The position numbers and the translations under genes were made by a program. Positions 1 through 7,692 of a stretch of DNA of 32,251 bases are shown piece by piece. Every line of letters begins with the position of its first letter. Within the stretch, counting starts at the first letter, position 1. The stretch lies in NCBI RefSeq assembly GCF_015207035.1, contig NZ_JADEXQ010000072.1, positions 1 to 32,251 on the forward strand, read 5' to 3'. The notes under the pieces are model-generated. The model made no database searches, was not told the DNA's origin, and was given only the letters and a program-made list of their open reading frames with translations. The DNA is from Romeriopsis navalis LEGE 11480. GTDB taxonomy: Bacteria > Cyanobacteriota > Cyanobacteriia > Leptolyngbyales > Leptolyngbyaceae.

Positions 1-334
1 TCGTCAGTTTCCCCAGCGTCTCGGGCAACGCGCTCAGTTGATTACTATCGAGGTTAAGCGACTGCAGTTGCGTCAGTTTCCCCAGCGTCTCGGGCAACGC
101 GCTCAGTTGATTACTATCGAGGGAAAGCTCCTGCAGTTGCGTCAGTTTCCCCAGCGTCTCGGGCAACGCGCTCAGTTGATTCCTATCGAGGGAAAGCTCC
201 TGCAAATTCGTCAGATTCCCCAGCGTCTCGGGCAACGCCTCTAATTCCAGTTCTGATAGATCTAGAGAAGTAGAATTAGTTGCTAGCGCATGCTGAATAC
301 GGTGTTCTGCTTCAGCAATCTGGGGTGACGACAT
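1..334 (-). CDS. Leucine-rich repeat protein, N-terminal part (runs off the left edge)
   Basis: Reading the minus strand from the ATG at 334 gives an open frame to the window edge. It starts MSSPQIAEAEHRIQHALA and then runs into 23-residue leucine-rich repeats of the type LPETLGKLTQLQxLxLDxNQLSA, three complete and one partial. This is the bacterial/plant-type LRR spacing that forms a solenoid used for protein binding. In cyanobacteria such an N-terminus often leads into more LRRs and sometimes a Roc-COR GTPase, but the C-terminus lies outside the window, so the effector part cannot be named. No signal peptide is visible, so it is probably cytoplasmic. The stretch upstream of the ATG (335-970) is non-coding and should hold its promoter. 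The apparent + strand frame across 38-244 is only the antisense of these repeats. Confidence 0.85.
   Translation of the reverse strand, partial: MSSPQIAEAEHRIQHALATNSTSLDLSELELEALPETLGNLTNLQELSLDRNQLSALPETLGKLTQLQELSLDSNQLSALPETLGKLTQLQSLNLDSNQLSALPETLGKLT
2..236 (-). repeat. Tandem 69-bp repeat encoding LRR units
   Basis: Near-identical 69-bp units start at 2, 71 and 140, with a more diverged unit from 209. Each equals one 23-residue LRR. The first three differ at only a few bases, mainly in the codons for the two variable positions of the repeat. This points to recent unit duplication or gene conversion. Confidence 0.9.
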
Positions 335-970
335 GGGTGTAGCTCCAAGGGGTAAAAGCTCAATAACAAAAACGCTAGAAATCAAACAGCATCGCCAGCT
401 TTAGCATTCTATCTAGATCTATCTGGGCATAACACACAGGATTATCACCACAAATCTCCAAGATTATCAGACAACATCACTTTGATTATCTTTCACCCAT
501 CCCACCCCAGTTTTACGCCAGAACAGCAACACTCCGACATCAGCGTGAACCACTGCACCACAAATGTCTGAAACGACCGCACCACCGATACTGATTACAC
601 TTCTCCTGACCAGCAGTCAGGACTTTCGCAGCGAGCAACAATCCAATACAACAAAATTCCAAAATATTTAACGATCAATCATTTCGGTATAACGTTTTCT
701 TCAACCGATGATTCAAGTGCAAACAACACTAAATCTAAATTCTATTCAGCCAGAAAAAACACCATGAAATAACAGGAAACCCTGACTTAAAGCGTAGCAG
801 CTATTCCATTCCCAAACCATTGTTGTAAAATGTAGGTCGGCGTTTTATCCAGCTTGAGTTGTGATTCAGAATACGCTCAAACTTAACTTATTGATTAATC
901 GATCGCCACAGAGATTACCAATCAACCTCTATACTCTCTGTCCGACATCGCTTTCGAGGACATTACACAC
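335..970. other. Intergenic region between divergent genes, no gene seen
   Basis: There are 636 bases between the divergent starts of the LRR protein and the DUF4327 gene. It is AT-rich, with stops in all frames and no tRNA-like or long hairpin structure that I could find. It presumably carries both promoters. TATACT at 930-935 is a possible -10 box for the + gene, but no good -35 accompanies it. Confidence 0.5.
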
Positions 971-1192
971 ATGCTAAAACTCACCGAATACAGCATCCCG
1001 GCAATCCAGGATGAAGTCCAAGCACTAGTCACAAAGGGCCTCATTAACCGCAAAAACCATATCTATGACCTGGCCAAGCATTTTGGCTACAACCAATGGC
1101 AAGAAATCGAGCGTTTACTCGAATTCAATGACTATCTTCTGAGAGATAATATTAGCGAATTACTAGGGCAAGAAGTTTGGATGAATGATTAA
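971..1192 (+). CDS. DUF4327 family small protein
   Basis: The 73-aa product contains the pattern I associate with DUF4327, a small family almost confined to cyanobacteria: YSI...IxxEVQxLVxKGxINR near the N-terminus, a central IYDLAKHF, and a C-terminal FNDYLLRDNISELLG. The length (about 70 residues) fits the family. No function is established. It is predicted soluble and mostly helical, with no signal peptide. The ATG at 971 is preceded by CGAGGACATT, a plausible ribosome binding site. The gene stands alone, divergent from the LRR gene and convergent with the DUF2283 gene. The family assignment rests on remembered motifs only. Confidence 0.75.
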   Translation: MLKLTEYSIPAIQDEVQALVTKGLINRKNHIYDLAKHFGYNQWQEIERLLEFNDYLLRDNISELLGQEVWMND

Positions 1193-1238
1193 TTATTTTC
1201 TGAAAATTAATTATTTTCTAACATTGACTTCGCATCGA

Positions 1239-1269
1239 CTGGGGCATCCCCAATCAGGATGATCCCCAG
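1239..1269. terminator. Hairpin between convergent genes, possible terminator
   Basis: CTGGGG at 1239-1244 pairs with CCCCAG at 1264-1269. Below it CATCC (1245-1249) pairs with GGATG (1257-1261) across a 2-nt bulge. It lies between the convergent DUF4327 and DUF2283 genes. There is no T-tract on either side, so its role as terminator is uncertain. Confidence 0.4.
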
Positions 1270-1297
1270 CCAACATTCACAAATCTCCACCCAACAT

Positions 1298-1537
1298 TTA
1301 GTCCGAATCCGTCACTTTCGGTTGATGCTTATTTTCGTCCGCCGGACCAACACTATAAGCAAACGAATAGGGATTACTCATTTTTTTCGAAGCCTTCCGC
1401 AGTTCCAAACCAATCACTGCACCATTTTCGTCATAGTCTAGTACCAGCCCTGGCGCAATTTGCGTCGTTTCTTCCACCAAAACCTCAGTAAAGGAAATTT
1501 GGAGAATATCTTTCTCGGGATCGTACACAATTTTCAT
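1298..1537 (-). CDS. DUF2283 domain protein
   Basis: The 79-aa product begins MKIVYDPEKDILQISF and continues with GLVLDYDENGAVIGLELRKASK. This is the typical DUF2283 signature: a YD..xDxLxI strand, then a D..G.xxGxEI/L motif. The domain fills residues 1-55, followed by a polar tail ending in TDSD. DUF2283 proteins are small beta-rich proteins. In many bacteria they sit next to a DUF4258 gene in a suspected toxin-antitoxin-like pair. I see no DUF4258 partner upstream (1538-2039), so here it is an orphan. The ATG at 1537 follows a weak AAGG-type ribosome binding site. The 3' end faces the DUF4327 gene. Confidence 0.8.
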   Translation of the reverse strand: MKIVYDPEKDILQISFTEVLVEETTQIAPGLVLDYDENGAVIGLELRKASKKMSNPYSFAYSVGPADENKHQPKVTDSD

Positions 1538-2039
1538 GGAATCGCCTTGCCTTAAAATCAGAAAAATTGGTCAATTTGAGCATCACCGGCCCAATTCCCT
1601 CAAACCAGCCGCAGCACGAAATAGTGGACGATCTTCATAATATCCGATTCAGTTGACTTCTCTGCTCAGGTTTCACCACAAGCCTCAGATGTCAGCCCGC
1701 TCATACATCGACAATCCAGCAGACAAGACACCGATTCAGCCTTACCCCGGACACCAGCAACATCAACCCCATTCAGTAGCCTTGACTGCAAAATACCAAC
1801 CTTAATTTGCTGTAAAATAAAATTGTTTTGCTGTTTCGAACGCAACGTGAAGCAGGCAATTGCCCCTGACGACTGTCTCCCTTCACACCCTCAATCGAAT
1901 GCCCCATGCAGAAATGGCTGTGTGGGGCATTCGATTAAGTTGGCCTTGGCGCAATATTTGCCACCAGGACTTTGCAGGATGCCGATTAGCGTTCTAAGAT
2001 GACCTGAGGAACTGCCTTCTGCGATATACGCACGAACTT
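1538..2039. other. Intergenic region, one long hairpin only
   Basis: There are 502 bases between the divergent DUF2283 and transglutaminase-like genes. No frame of useful length starts here on either strand, and no tRNA is seen. The only clear structure is the long hairpin at 1893-1936. A run containing TAAAAT around 1814 could be a -10 box reading toward it. Confidence 0.5.
1893..1936. other. Long perfect-arm hairpin (possible small RNA 3' end or repeat)
   Basis: The arms 1893-1906 and 1923-1936 are perfect reverse complements (14 bp, AATCGAATGCCCCA). The stem continues through two G-U pairs and CAG/CTG to a 6-nt loop at 1912-1917, for about 19 pairs in total. It is followed by AAGTTGG rather than a T-tract, so it is not a standard intrinsic terminator. 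No gene lies directly upstream on +. It could be a stable small RNA, a processed 5' leader of the next gene or a dispersed palindromic repeat. Confidence 0.6.
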
Positions 2040-3722
2040 ATGCTTAATTCTGAAGGTGTGTCACCGCATCAATCATTACGATCGACCACCGTACGCCCGA
2101 TCGGCGTTTACCAACTAGCGGGCCTTGCCACCGATCAAACTCACCTGCTCGCCGTCGATACCATTCGCGGCTACTTCCTAGCGATCGATCCCACCACAAA
2201 TAACACCACCATTCTTAACCCCGACAATGTTGAAGATTGGCTGGATGCCGTCGGGCTATCGATTTGGCAGGACACCGTTTGGTTTGCCCAGGGTCAAACA
2301 GTCTTTTGGTGCGATCGCCAAACCCTGCAACCCACCTTATTTGTGGACTTACCCTACCCGATCGACGGCGTCGCAGTTTGGGAATCCACGGTCTACATTA
2401 CCTGCCAAAAGTCCGGCTACATTCACATCTACGATCGGCATACCGCCAAACTACGCAACAAGCTGCCCCAACCCGGCGTTGGCATCGAAAATCTCACCGT
2501 AACCCAAGATGCCCTATGGGTATGCGATCGCACCGAACAAACCGTATATTGCCTCGACAAAGACACCGGCGAAATTCAATTAAGTGCGCTCACCCCCTTT
2601 GTGTCACCCACGGCGATCACGTTATACGCCCCCACCGCCGACGCCGAGCCGATTTGCTACGTTGCTTACGCCGACGAAGAACCCTACATTCGCGACGATC
2701 CCAATAATGCCGATTCGCCCTATCAACTCACCTTCCGCGATCGGACATTTATTCACCCCCTAAATATCGATCACCATCCAGAGCAGCATTACACGCGATC
2801 GAATGGCTACCTCGTCGAACTATCCTACGCTGAAGAACTGCTCCCCCTCGACAGCGTAACCATCAACCAAGTGGAATGGCGCATCGCGCTGCCCTCCGAT
2901 ACCCTGCGCCAGAAAGTCCGCCATGTGGAACCGATCGGGCATCCCTTTACGATCGAAGAACAAGCCGGACAAAAAGTCGCCGTCTTCAAATTTGACCAGC
3001 TCAAGCCCAACCAGGGCGGACTGATCGGCTGGCGCGCTGTCGTCGAAATGTATAGCCTAAAGTATCAGCTCACCCCAGCCCATGTGGAAACCAGTCCACC
3101 ACTGTCTGAGGCAATGCAGCAAAAATACCTGGTGGATGACGATGAGCTAAAAATGGATACGGAAACGATCATCGCCGCCGCTAAAGCCGCCGTCGGCACC
3201 GAAACCAACGTGCTCCGCAAAATGCTGCGGATTCGGAATTATGTTTACGATCGATTGTCCTATGGCATTCAACCCAAAATCGATACACCCGATGTCGCCC
3301 TCGAACGGGGGGTCGCTTCCTGTGGGGAATATGTCGGTGTCCTGCTTGCTTTAGCACGGCTCAACGGCATTGCCTGCCGGACGATCGGGCGCTATAAATG
3401 TCCCCAACATTCCGAACTAAAAAACCTACCGCTGGAACCCGAGTTTAACCATGTTTGGCTTGAGTTCTACGTTCCCGGCATTGGCTGGTTGCCGATGGAG
3501 TCCAATGTCGATGATGTGATCGATCGTGGCCCCTATCCCGAACGATTCTTCATGGGCTTAGCCTGGTACCACACCGAAATTGGCAAAGGCATCAGCTTCG
3601 AAAAAATGAAAGCCGCCGACAAACCAGAAGATGTGACCCTCGGCGATCTCGCGATCAATCATATTCGTTTTAGGATATTGGATGAATTGTTACCACAAGC
3701 CAGTGAAGTTGCAGCGGATTAA
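2040..3722 (+). CDS. Beta-propeller / transglutaminase-like domain protein
   Basis: The 560-aa product has two parts. Residues about 15-215 are short beta-strand repeats of WD/NHL-like character (for example DGVAVWESTVYITCQKSGYIHIYDR), suggesting a propeller. Residues about 385-500 are a transglutaminase-like (papain-fold) core: the nucleophile candidate C428 in GVASCGEY, H471 in FNHVWLEFYVPGIGW, and acidic residues E487 and D491 after W483. In many family members the third triad residue is an Asp at W+4; here that position is Glu. Such domains in bacteria are mostly hydrolases acting on peptide or isopeptide bonds. No signal peptide is seen. The stop lies 78 nt before the isoaspartyl peptidase gene on the same strand, so co-expression is plausible. 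A role in cyanophycin or isopeptide metabolism is inference from that position. Confidence 0.75.
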   Translation: MLNSEGVSPHQSLRSTTVRPIGVYQLAGLATDQTHLLAVDTIRGYFLAIDPTTNNTTILNPDNVEDWLDAVGLSIWQDTVWFAQGQTVFWCDRQTLQPTLFVDLPYPIDGVAVWESTVYITCQKSGYIHIYDRHTAKLRNKLPQPGVGIENLTVTQDALWVCDRTEQTVYCLDKDTGEIQLSALTPFVSPTAITLYAPTADAEPICYVAYADEEPYIRDDPNNADSPYQLTFRDRTFIHPLNIDHHPEQHYTRSNGYLVELSYAEELLPLDSVTINQVEWRIALPSDTLRQKVRHVEPIGHPFTIEEQAGQKVAVFKFDQLKPNQGGLIGWRAVVEMYSLKYQLTPAHVETSPPLSEAMQQKYLVDDDELKMDTETIIAAAKAAVGTETNVLRKMLRIRNYVYDRLSYGIQPKIDTPDVALERGVASCGEYVGVLLALARLNGIACRTIGRYKCPQHSELKNLPLEPEFNHVWLEFYVPGIGWLPMESNVDDVIDRGPYPERFFMGLAWYHTEIGKGISFEKMKAADKPEDVTLGDLAINHIRFRILDELLPQASEVAAD

Positions 3723-3800
3723 TTAATCTGTGCCAATCACGGCATCATTCGTAATCACATTCACATTCACATTCAAGATTCTTCAAGTATTTGTCAAACT

Positions 3801-4730
3801 ATGTCCCAAGACTATTCCCTGATCATTCACGGCGGTGCCGGTTCGCTTGAGGATCTCAAATACGAAGCCACAGAATCCGAGTTCCAACAAAGCATTACGG
3901 CCATCTTAGAGAAAGGGCGCAGCCGCTTAGCACAAGGTGACAGAGCTTTGGATGTGGTCGAATACTGTGCCGCGCTGCTAGAGGACGATCCGCTCTACAA
4001 CGCCGGTCGCGGGTCTGTACTAAATGCCGAAGGTAGCGTCGAAATGGATGCCGCCTTAATGAATGGCAGTGACCTCAGAGCCGGAGCTGTCGCCTGCCTG
4101 AAAAGTATTAAAAATCCGATTTCCCTCGCCCGGCGAGTGCTCGAACATGGCGAACATGTCATGCTCGTCAGCGATGGAGCATTAGAATTTGCGAAATTCT
4201 GCGACATTGAAACCTACCCCGATGACTACTTCATCACCGCACCCCGCATCAAGCAATTGGCCGAAGCCAAAGCCGCCGGGCGGATGGTGCTCGATCATGA
4301 ACGGATTAAGCCATCGCAAAAACTAGGGACGATCGGCGCGGTGGCCCGTGACCTCCAGGGGAATCTGGCTGCCGCCACTTCTACCGGTGGCTTGGTTAAT
4401 AAACGTTGGGGACGCGTGGGAGATACTCCTGTCATCGGGGCGGGCGTATTTGCCGATAATGCAACCTGTGCGGTATCTGCAACCGGCTATGGCGAGCAAT
4501 TTCTCCGCACCGTATTTGCCAAAACAATTTCGGATTATGTACAATTTCGCGGCATGGATGCAGCAGCCGCAGCGCAAGCCGGCGTCGAATATCTCGTCGC
4601 AAAAGTGAATGGCGAAGGGGGCGTGATTGTGATTGATCATGCCGGACGCTGTGCCACAGCCCAATCAACATCCGGCCTAATTCACTGCTGGATTGAACGA
4701 GGTGGTGAAACGCATTGTAAATTGGGTTAA
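3801..4730 (+). CDS. iaaA: Isoaspartyl peptidase / type 2 (plant-type) L-asparaginase
   Basis: This is a 309-aa Ntn-hydrolase precursor. It shows the N-terminal IIHGGAGSL, the DALDVVEYCAALLEDDPLYNAGRGSVLNAEGSVEMDAALM-type block, and the autocleavage site before T177 in LGTIGAVARD. T177 becomes the N-terminal nucleophile of the beta subunit. GAGVFADNATC and SATGYGEQFLR, which shape the substrate pocket, follow. The length is typical for the family (about 310-320). The enzyme hydrolyses beta-aspartyl dipeptides and some asparagine. In cyanobacteria it splits the beta-Asp-Arg dipeptides released by cyanophycinase. Its position next to cphA and cphB, which run convergently toward it, supports that job. 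ATG 3801 is the natural start. The upstream spacer carries a short ATTCAC hexanucleotide run (about 3754-3775). Confidence 0.93.
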   Translation: MSQDYSLIIHGGAGSLEDLKYEATESEFQQSITAILEKGRSRLAQGDRALDVVEYCAALLEDDPLYNAGRGSVLNAEGSVEMDAALMNGSDLRAGAVACLKSIKNPISLARRVLEHGEHVMLVSDGALEFAKFCDIETYPDDYFITAPRIKQLAEAKAAGRMVLDHERIKPSQKLGTIGAVARDLQGNLAAATSTGGLVNKRWGRVGDTPVIGAGVFADNATCAVSATGYGEQFLRTVFAKTISDYVQFRGMDAAAAAQAGVEYLVAKVNGEGGVIVIDHAGRCATAQSTSGLIHCWIERGGETHCKLG

Positions 4731-4745
4731 TTGCGCCTTGGTTAC

Positions 4746-4772
4746 AGGAGCTGATGTTTCAAACCAGCTCCT
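4746..4772. terminator. Hairpin between convergent iaaA and cphA
   Basis: AGGAGCTG (4746-4753) pairs with CAGCTCCT (4765-4772) across an 11-nt loop, in the 52-base gap between the two convergent stops. The adjacent tract is A-rich on + (AAAAAAA), which means the T-tract precedes rather than follows the stem on -. It is therefore not a canonical intrinsic terminator in either direction. Confidence 0.45.
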
Positions 4773-4782
4773 ATAAAAAAAT

Positions 4783-7539
4783 CTAGCCCTTTGCGGCATC
4801 TGCCGTCACCTTACCTTTTTTCGCCTTCCTGGGTGATTTCTTCGCCTTTGGCTCCGCCGTAGTCGTCGATGCCGCCGGTGCATTCGATCGCGGTTGCGGT
4901 GCATCCGCCAAATCAGACATCGGTCCCCGCGCCGTAATCAACGAAATCGCTCGACTCACACTTTCCGGCAACACCACAACCAGGCTATTTTCCGGCGCAT
5001 TGTCCAAGGCTTCACCGATCGCCGTCACTTCATTCAGTTGAATCGTATAAGGCACTGCTCGATCCGCAGCGGCTAATTCCTGCTCAATTCCCTGCACGAT
5101 CAACTCGGCCACTTCACCCCTTGCCCGACCACGATTGTCATCATCTTCCTTGATGATAATTTGGTCAAAAATCTGCGCCGCCAGTTTCCCCAGCTCCACA
5201 AAATCTTTATTGCGGCGATCGCCCGGTGCCCCCATTACCCCAATCGTCGGCCCAGCCCAGTTTTTTACAAAACTGCCAACGGCCTCATAGCCGGCTGGAT
5301 TATGGGCATAGTCCACGAGCGCGTGATAACGCCCCAGATTAAACAGATTCATTCGACCCGGCGACTGCTCCGCTGAAGCCCGGAAGCTGCGTAGCGCCGC
5401 CCGAATATCTTCGACCTGAATCCCCTGGACAAACGCCGCCAAACTCGCAGCTAACGCATTGGCAATCATAAACGGTGCCCGTCCACCCATCGTCAATGGC
5501 AGATCCTTCGCCTTCTCAATCCGAATCAACCAATCTTGTTGATAAATCGCCAAATAACCTTTGTCATAGATCGCCGCCACACCACCATTTTCAACATGGT
5601 CTTTGACCAGTGGATTATCGGGGTCCATCGAGAAGTAGGCAACTTTCGATCGCACCCGATCGGCCATTGCCGCCACGCGCTCATCATCGGCATTCAGGAC
5701 TGCATAGCCATTGGGCTGGACCGATTCTGCCACCACGGCCTTGAGCTGCGCCAAGTCATCCAAGGTATTAATATCACCCAGCCCCAAATGGTCCGCCGCT
5801 ACATTCAGCACCACACCCACATCACAATGCTTAAACGCCAAACCGGAGCGCAACATCCCGCCTCGGGCCGTCTCCAACACCGCCAGCTCCACCATTGGAT
5901 CTTGCAGAATCACCTGGGCACTCTGCGGCCCCGTGGTATCGCCACTCTCAACGAGATGATCATTAATATAAATTCCATCCGTCGTGGTAAAGCCAACCGT
6001 GCCATAGACCTGACGGAAGATATGGGTAATCAATCGGGTTGTCGTGGTCTTACCATTAGTGCCAGTCAAGGCAATCACCGGAATTCGTACCGGCTGGTCA
6101 CGCGGAAATAGCATATCGAGAATTGGCGCGGCCACATTGCGCGCTACGCCTTCACTCGGAAAGAGATGCATCCGTAAACCCGGCGCCGCATTCACCTCGA
6201 CAATCACCGCATTCACCGCCCGCATCGGTTGGGAAATATCGGTGGTCACGACATCAATTCCCGCCACATCCAAACCGAGAATCCGCGATACTCGCTCCGC
6301 CACCCAAATCGTCTCGGGGTGAATCTCATCGGTGCGATCGATGGCAATGCCTCCCGCACTGAGATTCGCCGTCGCCCGCAAATAACACAAAACATCCGGC
6401 TCGAGCACCGTATCCAGGTCATACCCCTGGCGCTTGAGCATTTCATCCGTCGTGCGATCAAGCTTAATTTGGGTGAGGATATTATCATGGCCCTCACCTC
6501 GGCGTGGATCAAGGTTTTCTTCATCGACCAACTGGGCGATCGTATCTTTGCCATTCCCCACCACATGGGCTGGCACCCGCTCTGCCACAGCCACAAACTT
6601 ATGATTCACCACCAAAATCCGGTGGTCACGCCCCTTGTAGTAATGTTCAACGATCACGCCTTTGGAGACTTCCCGCGCCCGATCGTAGGCTTCCTCCGCC
6701 TGCTCCCAATCCGGAATATCGATCGTAATCCCCCGGCCATGATTGCCATCCAGCGGCTTTAGTACGACGGGATAACCACCGAGTCGATCGATCGCATCTT
6801 CGAGATCGCTTAAAGCATAAATCACTGTCCCCTGGGGCACCGGCACACCGGCATCGCCCAAAATCTGCTTGGTGCTTTCCTTATCGCAGGCGAGTTCAAC
6901 ACCCAAAAGACTACTGTGACTGGTGAGCGACGCTTGCACGCGCTGCTGATACTTACCGTAGCCAAACTGCAACATCCCCCTTGTCGGCAACTCCACCCAA
7001 GGAATTTCCCGCCGCTCGGCTTCGCGCACCAACGCTTCGGTACTCGGCCCTAAAGCCGCTTCGCCGCGCAACTCATTTAAGTCAGCTAAATCTTTCTCCA
7101 GCTCTTCCGGCGCATAACTGCCGGTTTCGACAATGCTCTGGCACAGCCGGAACGCCGCCCGCGCCGCATAGCGCCCCGCTTCCTCATACTGGTATTCAAA
7201 CACCACCTGATACACGCCCGGCGTCGCCGTTTCCCTAGTTCGGCCAAAGCCCACGGGCATACCAGCCAAGGTTTGCAGCTCGATCGCCACATGCTCCATG
7301 ATGTGCCCCATCATCGTGCCTTCACGCACCCGACTCAGAAAGCCACCGCGACACCCCGGCGAACAGAAATGCTCTTCGAGACTCGGCAAAGCCTTGATCA
7401 ACCCCTCATAAAAACCATCGATCGTATCCGATGGCCGATCCGCCAACGCCTCTAAGTCCAACCGCACAAGAATCAGCTTGGCGTAGCGGATACTCCAGTA
7501 ATTCGGACCACGGAGGGTTTGAGTTTTTAAGATTTTCAT
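4783..7539 (-). CDS. cphA: Cyanophycin synthetase
   Basis: The 918-aa protein has the three-part CphA layout. Residues 1 to about 160 are the N-terminal domain (starts MKILKTQTLRGPNYWS, with EHFCSPGCRGGFL and GHIMEHVAIELQ). About 220-475 is the ATP-grasp domain (VVLKPLDGNHGRGITIDI), which adds aspartate to the backbone. About 490-860 is a Mur-ligase-like domain with the P-loop GTNGKTTT (G493-K497), which adds arginine. The motif KEDDDNRGRARGE typical of the family is present near the C-terminus. The product is multi-L-arginyl-poly-L-aspartate, the cyanobacterial nitrogen reserve. The last 45 or so residues form a Ser/Ala/Lys-rich tail (KAKKSPRKAKKGK) that makes it somewhat longer than many homologues. 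The gene lies 153 nt downstream of cphB on the same strand, the order also known from Synechocystis. No convincing NtcA site (GTA-N8-TAC) was found. Confidence 0.98.
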   Translation of the reverse strand: MKILKTQTLRGPNYWSIRYAKLILVRLDLEALADRPSDTIDGFYEGLIKALPSLEEHFCSPGCRGGFLSRVREGTMMGHIMEHVAIELQTLAGMPVGFGRTRETATPGVYQVVFEYQYEEAGRYAARAAFRLCQSIVETGSYAPEELEKDLADLNELRGEAALGPSTEALVREAERREIPWVELPTRGMLQFGYGKYQQRVQASLTSHSSLLGVELACDKESTKQILGDAGVPVPQGTVIYALSDLEDAIDRLGGYPVVLKPLDGNHGRGITIDIPDWEQAEEAYDRAREVSKGVIVEHYYKGRDHRILVVNHKFVAVAERVPAHVVGNGKDTIAQLVDEENLDPRRGEGHDNILTQIKLDRTTDEMLKRQGYDLDTVLEPDVLCYLRATANLSAGGIAIDRTDEIHPETIWVAERVSRILGLDVAGIDVVTTDISQPMRAVNAVIVEVNAAPGLRMHLFPSEGVARNVAAPILDMLFPRDQPVRIPVIALTGTNGKTTTTRLITHIFRQVYGTVGFTTTDGIYINDHLVESGDTTGPQSAQVILQDPMVELAVLETARGGMLRSGLAFKHCDVGVVLNVAADHLGLGDINTLDDLAQLKAVVAESVQPNGYAVLNADDERVAAMADRVRSKVAYFSMDPDNPLVKDHVENGGVAAIYDKGYLAIYQQDWLIRIEKAKDLPLTMGGRAPFMIANALAASLAAFVQGIQVEDIRAALRSFRASAEQSPGRMNLFNLGRYHALVDYAHNPAGYEAVGSFVKNWAGPTIGVMGAPGDRRNKDFVELGKLAAQIFDQIIIKEDDDNRGRARGEVAELIVQGIEQELAAADRAVPYTIQLNEVTAIGEALDNAPENSLVVVLPESVSRAISLITARGPMSDLADAPQPRSNAPAASTTTAEPKAKKSPRKAKKGKVTADAAKG

Positions 7540-7692
7540 AGGTAAAGCGACGCAAGACCTGCCCTAGACAGGCTAGATACAACCTTGAATTAGAAAAATG
7601 GTGTTCGTAAAATGAATTTTCAAGCCAGCAAAAAGCAAAACTGTCTAGTCTAAAAGGTCAACTGTTAAGCGATTGAAATAACCAGTCTAAAC

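Noticed and set aside
2-236. Regular 69-bp repeats resembling a CRISPR array
   Set aside because: There are no unique spacers between short repeats. The whole unit repeats and translates into a 23-residue LRR on the minus strand.
1189-1219. 13-bp direct repeat TTAATTATTTTCT with an 18-bp period at the end of the DUF4327 gene
   Set aside because: It is short and AT-rich, easily explained by slippage, and no function is suggested.
5536-6111. 191-codon + frame
   Set aside because: It is antisense to the conserved Mur-ligase part of cphA, has no ribosome binding site and gives an unrecognisable His/Arg-rich translation.
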